Of a DNA stretch of 26,230 nt, positions 1-8,478 are shown piece after piece. Made by a program: the position numbers and the translations under genes. Source of the DNA: an uncultured Chitinophagaceae bacterium (lineage in GTDB: Bacteria; Bacteroidota; Bacteroidia; Chitinophagales; Chitinophagaceae); the NCBI GenBank assembly GCA_946885335.1, contig CAMPGG010000009.1, forward strand, positions 1 through 26,230, read 5' to 3'. The notes below the pieces were generated by a model. That model was not told the DNA's origin and made no database searches. It saw only the letters and a program-made list of their open reading frames with translations. Every line of letters starts with the position of its first letter. Within the stretch, counting starts at the first letter, position 1.

Positions 1-443
1 AGATTTCGGAGCAGGCAAAAAAATTGAATGACCTCGGCGTATTGGTTAATATGGGCGCTCATGGACAGATACAGGGAATTGGTGCACATTGGGAAACATG
101 GATGATGCAGCAAGGTGGCATGACTAACCTGCAGGCATTAAAAACGGCAACCATCAATCCAGCTAAATCTTTGGGTTTGGATGAACAGTTAGGTTCGCTG
201 GAAGTTGGTAAGCTGGCAGATTTGATCGTTATGGAAAAAAATCCATTAGAAAATATTCGTAATACGGAAAGCATTCAATACACCATGGTGAATGGAAGAT
301 TGTTCGATGCAGCAACGATGAATGAAACCGGGAATCATGAGAAAAAAAGAGGCGAGTTTTATTGGGAGGCAGTTAAAAATGCAGGATCATTTCCCTGGTT
401 TAATTTAACGGAAACGGAAACCTGCACTTGCGGACACCAGTGA
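1..443 (+). CDS. Amidohydrolase family protein, C-terminal end (partial)
   Basis: The reading frame is open from base 3 and continues off the left edge, so only about the last 146 residues are present. The text GAHGQIQGIGAHWE followed by ALKTATINPAKSLGLDEQLG and GSLEVGKLADLIVME is the typical C-terminal part of metal-dependent amidohydrolases, where the end of the TIM barrel returns to the small beta domain (the GxLxxGKxADLxV motif). In Bacteroidota such C-termini often belong to long proteins with a TolB-like propeller in front, but that part is not visible, so substrate and location are unknown. The TTG at 24 is an internal codon rather than a credible start. The last residues include CTCGH, a short Cys-rich tail of unknown meaning. 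It converges on the Crp/Fnr gene with a 28-base gap. Confidence 0.85.
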   Translation, partial: ISEQAKKLNDLGVLVNMGAHGQIQGIGAHWETWMMQQGGMTNLQALKTATINPAKSLGLDEQLGSLEVGKLADLIVMEKNPLENIRNTESIQYTMVNGRLFDAATMNETGNHEKKRGEFYWEAVKNAGSFPWFNLTETETCTCGHQ

Positions 444-471
444 TGGTTGAATGGTTGATAAGTTGAATTAA

Positions 472-1101
472 TTATATCAGTTCAATCACACCTCTTGACT
501 GCCTGATTTTATTTTCACGTTCAAATTGTTTTAATATCCGGCTAATCACTACGCGGGTTGTTCCCAGTTCATGTGCCAGGTTCTGGTGTGATAAATTTAT
601 TTTGTTTGAATTATCAGTTTGTTTCTTTTTCTCAAGATATTTTAATACGCGAACATCTATATGATCAAAGGCAACCCGTTCAAACGAACTGATTAATTCG
701 TCATAACGCAACCGGAACATTTCCATTACATATTTATTCCATGATGGATATTTTAACTGCCATTCTGTTAATAAACTTGCAGGGAAAATTATTACGTTAG
801 CTGGTTCAACTACAACACCATGCGATGTGCTTTTGTTATTGAAATAGGCTGCTGCCAAAGACATCGTACAGGTTTCTGCGGCATTAACATAATAAAGCAG
901 GATCTCTCTTTCTTCTTTTTGCTGAAAGACCCTGATGGAACCTTCGATAACTATCGGCAGAAATTTTACATACTGACCTTCTTTTACAATAACATCTCCT
1001 TTTTTAAAATCAACCAATTGTCCATTTTGCAAAATCTCCTCTTTAAATTCAGGTTCTGTAAAAAATGACAGTTTGTTGAATAATGCAGTTGATGAATCCA
1101 T
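472..1101 (-). CDS. Crp/Fnr family transcriptional regulator
   Basis: A 209-residue protein of normal Crp/Fnr length. Residues about 15-130 form the cyclic-nucleotide-binding-type beta barrel (FKKGDVIVKEGQ, then IEGSIRVFQ), followed by a long dimer helix and a C-terminal winged helix (LSHQNLAHELGTTRVVISRILKQ, about residues 168-190). There is no N-terminal cysteine cluster as in E. coli Fnr, so a 4Fe-4S oxygen sensor of that kind is not supported; one cysteine occurs in the barrel (AAETCTM). The DNA-recognition helix region GTTRVVISR resembles regulators that bind TTGAT-type half-sites, but specificity is inference. It sits 86 bases downstream of the DUF1059 gene on the same strand. It is one of two candidates for the factor that reads the Fnr-like boxes at the nos, hemN and ric promoters. 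Confidence 0.93.
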   Translation of the reverse strand: MDSSTALFNKLSFFTEPEFKEEILQNGQLVDFKKGDVIVKEGQYVKFLPIVIEGSIRVFQQKEEREILLYYVNAAETCTMSLAAAYFNNKSTSHGVVVEPANVIIFPASLLTEWQLKYPSWNKYVMEMFRLRYDELISSFERVAFDHIDVRVLKYLEKKKQTDNSNKINLSHQNLAHELGTTRVVISRILKQFERENKIRQSRGVIELI

Positions 1102-1187
1102 GTATTATGATTAAAGTGAGGTGTTGACTCAATTTAATAAATTATATGTATTTTTTTCGGCCGGTTGCATAAAAACGATAACGGTTT

Positions 1188-1358
1188 TTACTCCTCTTTT
1201 ATCAATGTGGTTATCTGCGCCGCTAATTCGGGTGTTACGGTTACATTATGTACTTCTGATGCATGTTTAGCTGCCTGGTTTAAAACTTCTTCATTTGTGT
1301 TTGCCTTGATTACACCGGGGCAATCAAATCCTACATCTGCGCATTTTAATGTTTTCAT
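1188..1358 (-). CDS. DUF1059 family small protein
   Basis: A 56-residue reading frame beginning MKTLKCADVGFDCPGVI and ending with ITTLIKEE before a TAA stop. The N-terminal C-x6-C pattern (Cys6, Cys13) with DCPGVI, then a helix containing AAKHASEVHNV, is the usual appearance of the DUF1059 family of small proteins, whose function is not established. The length is typical. The plus-strand frame over the same bases is its antisense shadow. The gene precedes the Crp/Fnr gene by 86 bases and could be cotranscribed with it. A perfect inverted repeat lies about 95 bases upstream of the start codon. Family assignment is from remembered sequence pattern. Confidence 0.85.
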   Translation of the reverse strand: MKTLKCADVGFDCPGVIKANTNEEVLNQAAKHASEVHNVTVTPELAAQITTLIKEE

Positions 1359-1452
1359 GATCTTATGTTTTTTGTGGTGAAAAAATTAATACATGTTTCG
1401 CAGGGCATGATTATGTGTTTCACAATAATAAGATCATCAAACAAATTAAAAT

Positions 1453-1468
1453 TGTATCAAAAGATACA
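1453..1468. promoter_or_regulatory. Perfect palindrome, candidate operator upstream of DUF1059
   Basis: TGTATCAAAAGATACA is a perfect 6-base inverted repeat with a 4-base spacer. It lies upstream of the minus-strand DUF1059 gene. A near match to the -7 element (TATTATTG on the minus strand, 1423-1430) is centred 34 bases from it. It does not match the TGAT-N4-ATCA pattern at the nos and ric promoters, so a different regulator, or none, may be involved. Confidence 0.45.
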
Positions 1469-1473
1469 TAAGG

Positions 1474-1553
1474 GGTGATTGGTTGAATTGTTGATTGGTT
1501 GATTTGTTGAATGCTGGAATTGGGAATTGGTATATTGGGAATTGGGCTGATTG
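1474..1553. repeat. Low-complexity GTTGATTGG / GGGAATTGG tract
   Basis: The stretch is built from degenerate repeats of TTGATTGG, TTGAATTG and GGGAATTGG. Similar wording recurs at 442-470 and 3317-3345, next to other gene ends. Together with the octamer array at 1623-1654 and the palindrome at 1453-1468 it makes up the 311-base gene-free gap 1359-1669; I see no reading frame in that gap. Confidence 0.5.
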
Positions 1554-1622
1554 GCATCCTAATATTACCCAGTCCATTTTGGGAATTTAGCGATGGGTAA
1601 TTAGATCTGCGCTATTTTTTGA

Positions 1623-1654
1623 CTAAACAACTAAACGCCTAAACATCTAAACAT
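1623..1654. repeat. Four tandem CTAAACNN octamers
   Basis: Four contiguous 8-base units (CTAAACAA, CTAAACGC, CTAAACAT, CTAAACAT) lie just beyond the stop codon of adenine deaminase. A second, less regular array with the same core in the opposite orientation is at 7618-7646. Confidence 0.6.
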
Positions 1655-1669
1655 TATAATAGATTAATT

Positions 1670-3289
1670 TCAAACAAAGGCAAACTTGTCTCCATCAAAC
1701 AAACCTTTATCACTAAGTTTTAAGTGAGGAATTACGAGTAATGCCATAAACGATAAAGTCATAAAAGGAGCTGAAAGGGTTGCACCGGCAGCTTTTGCAG
1801 CCTGGTCGATCAATGAATATTGCTCCGCTACTTTATAACCATCATCCATACTCATTAAACCTGCAACCGGTAATGGTAATACAATCTCTAATTGTTCGTT
1901 CATACAACTAATGCCTCCCTGGTGCTCAATGACAGCATTCACCGCTTTGCAAATACTTTCATCATCCACACCAACAGCAACAATATTATGACTGTCATGG
2001 GCAACCGAAGATGCTATCGCACCTTCTTTTAATCCAAAATTTTTTATAAATGCGGTGGAAACCGGCGCCTCAGTATACCGGTTCACGACAGCGATCTTTA
2101 AAATATCATTTTCCAAATCACAAATAATATATCCATTATTTGTTTTTGGTTTATGAAATAATTTATTGGTGATCAGTTGTCCATCGAGTGCTTCAATAAC
2201 AGCAATTTCTTCTTCACCATTATAAGCGGTTACAAAATCAGCCGGTTCTTTTTTCTTGCAAGAAAAATTGTTGATGATTTTGGTTTCTGTTCTTTCTATC
2301 AGTGTTTTTCCATTTTCAGCAACCAACACGCCATCAATATATGTTTGCAGAACTTGAAAGGATTTAAGATCATTCAATACCAAAAAATCTGCCGGTTGGC
2401 CGGTTTGCAAATAACCTACATCCAACTTATAATGTAATATGGGATTAATGCAGGCAGCTTGTAATACATGAAATATATCAATGCCTTTGGCAACGGCTCT
2501 TTGGCATAATTGATTTATATGTCCCTCTGCCAGGCTGTCGGGATGTTTATCATCGCTGCAAAACATGATCATGTTTGCATGATCATTTAAAAGCCCAATC
2601 AGTGCTTCAAAATTTTTAGCGGCACTTCCTTCGCGGATAATGATCTTCATCCCATGTGCAAGTTTTCCCAATGCTTCTTCTTCTGTAAAACATTCGTGAT
2701 CGGTACTGATGCCAGCTTCAATATAATTCTTTGCATCTTCCCCCATGAGTCCTGGAGCATGTCCATCAACAGGTTTTCCTAAACGCTGTGCCGCTTCAAT
2801 TTTCTTCATCACCTCTTCATCTTTATTCAGCACGCCGGGGAAATTCATCATCTCGCTCAGGTATTTTATTTCATTGCGATCTAAAAGCGCTGAAACTTCA
2901 TCGGCATTCAATACGGCACCGGCCGTTTCAAAAACAGTTGCCGGTACACAACTGGGTGCACCAAAATTGAATTTTAAAGGAACCTGCTTGCTGTTTTCAA
3001 TCATAAATTCAACACCACTGATTCCGCAAACATTGGCAATTTCATGGGGATCACTTACCGTGGCCACCGTACCACGTACTACTGCCAGTCGGGCAAATTC
3101 AGAAGGTACCAGCATAGAACTTTCAATGTGTACGTGGGCATCAATAAAACCAGGCGTTATAAAAGGAAGATTTTCATTTTCTGCCGGGGTGAATGGTAAA
3201 ATTTCAGCAATCAACCCATTTTCAATTTTAATTTCTGCCGGAAAAATATTCCTGTTCATAACATCAACTATCTGCCCTTTAACTTTCAT
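1670..3289 (-). CDS. ade: Adenine deaminase
   Basis: A 539-residue protein of the usual adenine deaminase length. It hydrolyses adenine to hypoxanthine and ammonia in purine salvage and is cytoplasmic. Visible signatures are [13 protein letters not shown] (metal-binding HxH, about residues 46-58), [12 protein letters not shown] (about residue 80), [15 protein letters not shown] and [14 protein letters not shown], all characteristic of the Ade/AdeC branch of the amidohydrolase superfamily, plus the C-terminal [15 protein letters not shown] region. The start at 3289 gives the expected N-terminus before the [13 protein letters not shown] motif. A TATCTTTA element lies about 20 bases upstream. 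There is no partner gene, and no clear terminator follows. The large plus-strand frame across 2745-3302 is its shadow. It has no obvious link to the respiration genes. Confidence 0.97.
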   Translation of the reverse strand: MKVKGQIVDVMNRNIFPAEIKIENGLIAEILPFTPAENENLPFITPGFIDAHVHIESSMLVPSEFARLAVVRGTVATVSDPHEIANVCGISGVEFMIENSKQVPLKFNFGAPSCVPATVFETAGAVLNADEVSALLDRNEIKYLSEMMNFPGVLNKDEEVMKKIEAAQRLGKPVDGHAPGLMGEDAKNYIEAGISTDHECFTEEEALGKLAHGMKIIIREGSAAKNFEALIGLLNDHANMIMFCSDDKHPDSLAEGHINQLCQRAVAKGIDIFHVLQAACINPILHYKLDVGYLQTGQPADFLVLNDLKSFQVLQTYIDGVLVAENGKTLIERTETKIINNFSCKKKEPADFVTAYNGEEEIAVIEALDGQLITNKLFHKPKTNNGYIICDLENDILKIAVVNRYTEAPVSTAFIKNFGLKEGAIASSVAHDSHNIVAVGVDDESICKAVNAVIEHQGGISCMNEQLEIVLPLPVAGLMSMDDGYKVAEQYSLIDQAAKAAGATLSAPFMTLSFMALLVIPHLKLSDKGLFDGDKFAFV

Positions 3290-3436
3290 TTTTATTTTTT
3301 AAGAGGTAAAGATAAATAAGTTGAAAAGTTGATTGAATGAATGCTTATTGATCTTCTCAATTTGTTTACGATTTAATATGCCTGAAAGTTTTAAATTTCT
3401 TTACCCATAACTTCATTTTCAATTAATTTTAAGGCT

Positions 3437-4132
3437 ATGAGATGCATGATCGTAGATGATAATAAACTTGCCAGGATGGCCATGGTGCAATTGGTCAGTA
3501 TGGCTGATGACCTGGAACTGGTAGCTGAGTGTGAAACTGCTATAGAATGCTTTCAACTTGTAAAAAAGGAAAAGGTTGATTTATTACTGCTGGATATTGA
3601 AATGCCCGGAATGAGTGGAATTGAATTGACCCGCCATCTTGCAGATAAAAACCTTTTGATCATTTTTACCACGGCAAAAAAGGAATACGCGGTAGAAGCT
3701 TTCGAATTGAATGTGGCAGATTATCTCATAAAACCAATTAACCCGGCCCGTTTTTTAAAAAGTATTGAAAAAGCCCGGGAGATATTTGAAAGCAACAGCC
3801 AGGAAATGAATGTTGCAGAAAAGGAGTTCGTTTTTATTAAAGACAGTGGCGTTTTAAAACGGATTAATATGGATGATATCCTGTTTATAGAAGCCATGGG
3901 TGATTATGTAAAGCTTTATACAAATCAAAAATTTCATGTTATACATACGACTTTAAAAGCACTGGAAGAAAAATTGCCGGCTGCTAAGTTCATGCGTGTG
4001 CACAGGAGTTATATTTCTGCCATTAATAAAATTGATTTTATTGAAGAGGGAGTAATTAATGCCGCCAATCATACCATCCCTGTTGCGGATGCATATCGCA
4101 GCGCTCTTCAAAAAAGGCTAAACCTCCTATAA
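3437..4132 (+). CDS. LytTR-family response regulator
   Basis: A 231-residue regulator. Residues 1-120 are a CheY-like receiver with acidic pair VDDN at the start, phospho-acceptor Asp53 (LLLDIEMPGMSG), the conserved FTTAK and the lysine of LIKPINP. Residues about 127-230 are a LytTR DNA-binding domain (FIKDSGVLKRINMDDILFIEA, then MRVHRSYISAINKI). It probably acts as a transcription factor. The usual partner of such proteins is a LytS-type kinase; here the nearest kinase is the CHASE3 hybrid 415 bases downstream on the same strand, so pairing is possible but not shown. Its target is not evident from the sequence. Confidence 0.95.
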   Translation: MRCMIVDDNKLARMAMVQLVSMADDLELVAECETAIECFQLVKKEKVDLLLLDIEMPGMSGIELTRHLADKNLLIIFTTAKKEYAVEAFELNVADYLIKPINPARFLKSIEKAREIFESNSQEMNVAEKEFVFIKDSGVLKRINMDDILFIEAMGDYVKLYTNQKFHVIHTTLKALEEKLPAAKFMRVHRSYISAINKIDFIEEGVINAANHTIPVADAYRSALQKRLNLL

Positions 4133-4288
4133 TCATTCAATACCGTTTCTTTTACCTGTTTGGTCGTTTAAATATTGTCTCCTGACTTAATTCAAAAAAA
4201 GGATTATCCAAAGAATTTAATTTAGGTGTCCAGTTTTAGTAACCCGGATAAAAGGGTGTATAAGTTTCCGGGCCCTGGATAATTTATA

Positions 4289-4471
4289 ATGAAATCGAAA
4301 TACACTATTCTCTTTATTTTAGCGGTGCTGGCACTTTTGGCCAGTGAATATGTCTTTTTAATAGAAATCAGTAAACAACATACATCGGCTTTGATAATTG
4401 GTTCCGGGGCATTTATTATTCTTTCGCTTATCCTGGTTGTTTACTCTTATAAAAAAATGGAAGACCGGTAA
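4289..4471 (+). CDS. Small two-helix membrane protein, unknown function
   Basis: A 60-residue protein with two predicted membrane helices: about residues 5-25 (YTILFILAVLALLASEYVFL) and 34-53 (ALIIGSGAFIILSLILVVY), with a basic/acidic C-terminus KKMEDR. I do not recognise a family. It lies between the LytTR regulator (156 bases upstream) and the hybrid kinase (75 bases downstream), all on the plus strand. A small membrane subunit of the sensing pathway is possible but only suggested by position. Composition and open length support a real gene, but not strongly. Confidence 0.55.
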   Translation: MKSKYTILFILAVLALLASEYVFLIEISKQHTSALIIGSGAFIILSLILVVYSYKKMEDR

Positions 4472-4546
4472 TTCCTTTTTTAATGTTCATCTAAAATCCC
4501 CTTTTTTGAATAAGAACCCTGCCTGAAGTAAGTCCGCAGATATATA

Positions 4547-6730
4547 ATGGATGATGCTTCTTTTGTATATTACAGCATTCAAATCATGCTAAAGAGAAAG
4601 CTAAAATATTTTCCATTAATTGTCTTTTTGGTCAGTGTATTGATGATCGTTTTTCTGCAATTTAATTCCGGGCAAAGCATCAATACCCTCATTAATTCCA
4701 ACACTCGTCTATTAAACGAATTAAAAACACAGCGGGATCTACAAATACTTGAAACTTCCATTATTTCAGTTGAAAGTAATGTGCGTGGTGCTGTTATCAC
4801 GGAAAGATCTGATCACCTGAAAAACCTGGAAGGCGAAATTCAAAATATTCGTTTGGGTTTAAAAAAGCTGGATATCTATTTTGAAGACCCGGTTACAGAT
4901 TCCCTGATGAAATCTTTGACCCATGTTGTTGAAAGAAAAATAACACACAGTACAAGGATCATTAAGCAGTACGAACAATTTGGAAAAGATTCGGCAGAAG
5001 AATACATCAACCAGCACAGGGGAAAAGTAATGACCGACAGTATTGTTTTGTTGATAGATAAATTAACCAATACCCGGCAGGCATTTGTAAAAGCTATTAC
5101 GGATAATATTGCGGAAAATGGTAACAAGGCGCGGTCAAGAGGTATGTTCCTGGCTATTGTTGCTGCCATCTCAAGCATCTTTGCATTTTTCTATATCATC
5201 GCTATCAGCCGGAAACAACAAAAACTGATTGCGGTTTTAAATGAATCAGAAAAAAAGGAAAAAGAATCGGCACGTGTAAAGGACCAGTTCTTATCAAATA
5301 TGAGCCATGAAATAAGAACACCGCTCAATGCCATCCTGGGTTTCACAAATTTATTATCTAAAACTTCTTTATCCCCGGATCAAAAGGAATATGTAACCTA
5401 TATGCGTAGTTCCGGGCAAAACCTGCAGGCTATTGTAAATGATATATTGGATCTGTCCAAGATCGAAGCGGGAATGATGCGAATTGAAAAAACGAGTTTT
5501 CATTTTCCTGATTTAATCATGACCATAGATGCCATGTTCCGGGAGAAAGCGCAGGCAAAAGGAATTGTATTTGATTGTTCTATTGATAAAAATATTCCGG
5601 ATCATTTAACCGGTGATTCATTCCGTTTAACCCAGGTATTAACCAATTTATTGAGTAACGCGATCAAGTTTACTGAAAAGGGCAGGATTGATTTAAATAT
5701 CCGTTTGCATAGTAAAAATGAGGAGCAGGTAATTTTGGCATTTGAAATTACAGATACAGGTGTTGGTATTGATCAACATAAACTGGATATAATATTTGAC
5801 CGTTTTCAACAAGCGGAAATGGATACTACAAGAAAGTTCGGTGGCACAGGGCTGGGATTATCCATTGTTAAACAATTGGTTTTATTGAAAAATGGACATA
5901 TAGAAGTCAATAGTAAAAAAGGTAAAGGAACTTGTTTTAAAGTATTCATACCATTTGGTTTAGAAGTTCCAAAAATGGAAAAAGCCAATATAAAAAGTGA
6001 ACAGCCAACTTCTGCCCATCGCAAAAAAGCTCATATACTGGTTGCTGAAGACAATGAAATGAATCAGCAATTAATAAAGCATTTGCTGACTGCACATCAT
6101 TTTACTTTTGAAATGGTTTCAAATGGAAATGATGCCTTAAAAAAACTAAGTGAAAAAATATTCGATATCGTCCTGATGGATATTCAAATGCCAGGTAAAG
6201 ATGGATACGAAACCACCCGCCAGGTAAGAAATGAACTTAATAACCCTATCCCCATCATTGCCATGACCGCATATGCATTACCGGGAGATAAGGAAAAATG
6301 CCTGGCAGCGGGATTTGATGGTTATATTAAAAAACCAATCAGTGAACAGGAATTAATTAATGCTATTTACCAGGCGGCCATGGAAAGCAAAAAGCCAAAT
6401 ACCCGAAACCTGGTTAACACAGATTATTTAAATGAATTGTCAGGTGGCGATGCAAACTTCAGGGAAAAGCTTTTACGCCAGTTTGAAATACAATTACCCA
6501 GGGAACTTGATGAATTAGAAAATGCCATCAAACTTAAAAACAGGCAACATGTGCACAACATAGCACACAGTCTGAAATCTACATTGGGCTATGTGGGATT
6601 ATATGATGAGCAGGTTAGTAATTTATTAGAAAAGATGGAAAAAGAGGCAGAGCATTCATCAAGTGAATCAATGAATGCTTTTTTTGAATTTAAAGAAATC
6701 TGTTTGCAAGCCCTTAGTGAAATTAGTTAA
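4547..6730 (+). CDS. CHASE3 hybrid sensor histidine kinase with REC and HPt
   Basis: A 727-residue membrane phosphorelay protein. A first membrane helix (about 21-38) and a second (about 200-220) enclose a CHASE3-like helical sensor domain. HisKA follows with His254 (NMSHEIRTPLNAILGF), then HATPase_c (N box TNLLSNAIKF near 367-375, G1 DTGVGI, G2 GGTGLGLSIV). After a linker, a receiver domain at 495-612 has Asp545 (VLMDIQMPGKDG), and a C-terminal HPt domain has His674 (IAHSLKST). Phosphate can thus pass His-Asp-His inside one chain and on to a separate regulator. The signal is unknown. Met14 (4586) is an alternative start just before the first membrane helix. A strong terminator follows at 6853-6884. 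The LytTR regulator upstream is a possible output. Confidence 0.95.
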   Translation: MDDASFVYYSIQIMLKRKLKYFPLIVFLVSVLMIVFLQFNSGQSINTLINSNTRLLNELKTQRDLQILETSIISVESNVRGAVITERSDHLKNLEGEIQNIRLGLKKLDIYFEDPVTDSLMKSLTHVVERKITHSTRIIKQYEQFGKDSAEEYINQHRGKVMTDSIVLLIDKLTNTRQAFVKAITDNIAENGNKARSRGMFLAIVAAISSIFAFFYIIAISRKQQKLIAVLNESEKKEKESARVKDQFLSNMSHEIRTPLNAILGFTNLLSKTSLSPDQKEYVTYMRSSGQNLQAIVNDILDLSKIEAGMMRIEKTSFHFPDLIMTIDAMFREKAQAKGIVFDCSIDKNIPDHLTGDSFRLTQVLTNLLSNAIKFTEKGRIDLNIRLHSKNEEQVILAFEITDTGVGIDQHKLDIIFDRFQQAEMDTTRKFGGTGLGLSIVKQLVLLKNGHIEVNSKKGKGTCFKVFIPFGLEVPKMEKANIKSEQPTSAHRKKAHILVAEDNEMNQQLIKHLLTAHHFTFEMVSNGNDALKKLSEKIFDIVLMDIQMPGKDGYETTRQVRNELNNPIPIIAMTAYALPGDKEKCLAAGFDGYIKKPISEQELINAIYQAAMESKKPNTRNLVNTDYLNELSGGDANFREKLLRQFEIQLPRELDELENAIKLKNRQHVHNIAHSLKSTLGYVGLYDEQVSNLLEKMEKEAEHSSSESMNAFFEFKEICLQALSEIS

Positions 6731-6852
6731 CCTTTTTTTGCAAGCATTCAACATATAAAAGTTCAGTTTCACCGATTATTCAGAAAGCTTATTGTGTGCA
6801 TTTGTATTTTCAATCATCGATCTCATTGAACGTCTTTTATGGTTAAGAAATC

Positions 6853-6884
6853 GTCCTGCCTTTCCAGGCGGGACTCTTTTTTTT
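6853..6884 (+). terminator. Rho-independent terminator of the hybrid kinase gene
   Basis: A 9-base-pair stem, GTCCTGCCT / AGGCGGGAC with one T-G wobble and a TTCC loop, is followed by TCTTTTTTTT on the plus strand. The T-run ends at the trmD stop codon, so it separates the two convergent genes. Confidence 0.85.
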
Positions 6885-7566
6885 AATCACCATCATTCAA
6901 CAGATCAGGGCGTCGTTCAGTTGTTCTTTTCACCGCTTCATCATGCCGCCACTCATCTACTTTTTTAGGATCACCACTTAATAAAATTTCGGGCACTTTC
7001 ATGCCACGCCATTCTGCCGGTCTTGTATAAACAGGAGGAGCAAGCAATTGATCCTGGAAGGAGTCAAACAGCGCCGAAGTTTCATCATTCAACACACCCG
7101 GGATCAACCGGCCAACAGCATCAACCAAAATAGCCGCAGCCAGTTCACCACCGCTTAAAACATAATCGCCAATTGAAATTTCCTGAGTAACATATTTTTC
7201 CCTGATGCGTTCATCAATGCCCTTATAATGCCCGCAGATCAACAACAGGTTTTGTTTTAACGATAAACGATTTGCGGTTTGCTGGTTCAAAGTTTTGCCA
7301 TCGGGCGTTAAGAAAATGATCTCATCATATTTATGTTCATCATTTAATTTTTCAATGCATATTGCCAGCGGTTCCGGCATCATGACCATACCGGCACCAC
7401 CGCCAAACTGGTAATCATCAACCTGCCCATGTTTATAAGGAGTATGATCCCGTAAATTATGTAAGTGAATTTCCAACAATCCTTTTTCTTTTGCTCTTTT
7501 TAAAATGGAGTGAGAAAACGGGCTTGCAAGCAATTCGGGCAAGACAGTTATAATATCAATGCGCAT
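6883..7566 (-). CDS. trmD: tRNA (guanine-37-N1)-methyltransferase
   Basis: A 227-residue SPOUT methyltransferase that makes m1G37 in tRNAs reading CNN codons, using S-adenosylmethionine, and prevents frameshifting. The N-terminus [12 protein letters not shown], the [21 protein letters not shown] segment (about 36-56), [12 protein letters not shown] (about 110-121) and the knot loop [14 protein letters not shown] (about 131-144) are hallmark TrmD features, and the C-terminus [12 protein letters not shown] is typical. A TATCTTTG element lies at 7597-7604 on the minus strand, about 30 bases before the start. It stands alone here, without the usual rpsP-rimM-rplS partners. It is a housekeeping gene unrelated to its neighbours. 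Confidence 0.97.
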   Translation of the reverse strand: MRIDIITVLPELLASPFSHSILKRAKEKGLLEIHLHNLRDHTPYKHGQVDDYQFGGGAGMVMMPEPLAICIEKLNDEHKYDEIIFLTPDGKTLNQQTANRLSLKQNLLLICGHYKGIDERIREKYVTQEISIGDYVLSGGELAAAILVDAVGRLIPGVLNDETSALFDSFQDQLLAPPVYTRPAEWRGMKVPEILLSGDPKKVDEWRHDEAVKRTTERRPDLLNDGD

Positions 7567-7617
7567 GTTGTATTCCAGAATTTAAATTGATCGCATCAAA
7601 GATAAGAAGGCGGGAAG

Positions 7618-7646
7618 GTTTAGGTTGTTTAGAGTTTAGCGTTTAG
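7618..7646. repeat. Four GTTTAG repeats
   Basis: GTTTAG occurs four times with start-to-start steps of 9, 7 and 7 bases. This is the reverse complement of the CTAAAC core of the array at 1623-1654. It lies in the gene-free gap 7567-7929. Confidence 0.5.
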
Positions 7647-7724
7647 GAATGTTTGTAGTCAGTAAGTTCGGCTCCTACCATTAAAGATTATTTTGGGGCT
7701 TTCATCTTCCCTTCTTTGTGCATC

Positions 7725-7800
7725 ATTTGTCCGGGCTGTTCGCTTTAGTCCTCGCTGCGCTGCGGGCTATCGCTGCCATCCCGCAGCCATTCGGCCCCGG
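7725..7800. repeat. GC-rich repeat-like element in a gene-free gap
   Basis: Within the 363-base gap 7567-7929 this stretch is far richer in G and C than its surroundings. It contains the perfect inverted repeat GCTGCGGG (7759-7766) / CCCGCAGC (7780-7787), the phrase CGCTGCGCTGCGGGC and GGCCCCGG. It resembles, from memory, short dispersed intergenic elements common in Bacteroidota genomes; other copies cannot be seen in this window. The rest of the gap holds the GTTTAG array, AT-rich DNA without a convincing frame, and the terminator at 7872-7903. Confidence 0.4.
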
Positions 7801-7871
7801 CATTTCAATCAACAATTGATGCCTGCCAATACAATTATTTGATAGTAAAAATTGTATTAGCTTCATGGTTA

Positions 7872-7903
7872 CAAAAAAGCCAGCCCCGGGGAACCGGGGC
7901 TGG
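7872..7903 (-). terminator. Rho-independent terminator of the oxidase operon
   Basis: A 10-base-pair stem, CCAGCCCCGG / CCGGGGCTGG (7880-7889 and 7894-7903) with a 4-base loop, is followed on the minus strand by a run of six T. It lies 26 bases past the stop of the cytochrome c gene and marks the operon end. Confidence 0.9.
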
Positions 7904-7929
7904 GAATTGAACTAAACCAACGATTCCCG

Positions 7930-8478
7930 TTATTGCAACGGGATATTTTTATCTGCCACTTCGCGGCTGATTGATTTTAATTGAACAGCAAACAATAGTC
8001 CCACAATAAGTAATGCTACTACTATAAAAAAGGCAATATAAAAGCCATAATTATCCTGTATGGTTAATGGTGTATAAGTTGGTCTTAATTTACCTGGCTT
8101 TTTAATTTGCGTAACAGCGGCTGCTGATGTAGTTTCAGACTTAATATATTCAACAATGCTTTTAATTTTTTCTGCGCTGATGTCTTGATGATCAGGCATT
8201 GGGATCTTATTGAATTTTTCAAAAATGGCAATGGCATCTTTGTCCCCTGCTTTTACCATTGTTTGCGAGGAATGAATAAAATTTATGATCCAGTCAATGG
8301 ATCTTCTTTCGTCTACGCCTGCCAGTGCAGGTCCTGTAAGTACTTTATTTACACTATGACATGCAGCACATCGGGTAGTAAAAATGGATTTCCCTTCTTC
8401 GATTGGCGTTTCGGCTTGCAGATTAAATATGCCAAACAGGGAAATAAATAAAACAGTTATGAATAACTTATTTTTCAT
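7930..8478 (-). CDS. Membrane-anchored c-type cytochrome of the oxidase operon
   Basis: A 182-residue protein with a Sec signal peptide (residues 1-22, ending LQAE), one heme c site CAACH (37-41), a likely axial Met94 in KIPMPDH, and a C-terminal membrane helix (about 145-166) with a short charged tail. It should sit on the outer face of the cytoplasmic membrane and pass electrons. As the last gene of the ba3-type oxidase operon, overlapping the SCO gene by 11 bases, it is the probable electron donor to the CuA centre of subunit II. Subunit fusion or a different acceptor cannot be excluded from sequence alone. Confidence 0.9.
   Translation of the reverse strand: MKNKLFITVLFISLFGIFNLQAETPIEEGKSIFTTRCAACHSVNKVLTGPALAGVDERRSIDWIINFIHSSQTMVKAGDKDAIAIFEKFNKIPMPDHQDISAEKIKSIVEYIKSETTSAAAVTQIKKPGKLRPTYTPLTIQDNYGFYIAFFIVVALLIVGLLFAVQLKSISREVADKNIPLQ

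Noticed and set aside
1165..1380. 71-residue plus-strand frame
   Set aside because: It is the antisense of the DUF1059 gene at 1188-1358.
2745..3302. 185-residue plus-strand frame
   Set aside because: It is antisense to adenine deaminase, which is complete and well conserved; the frame has no family resemblance.
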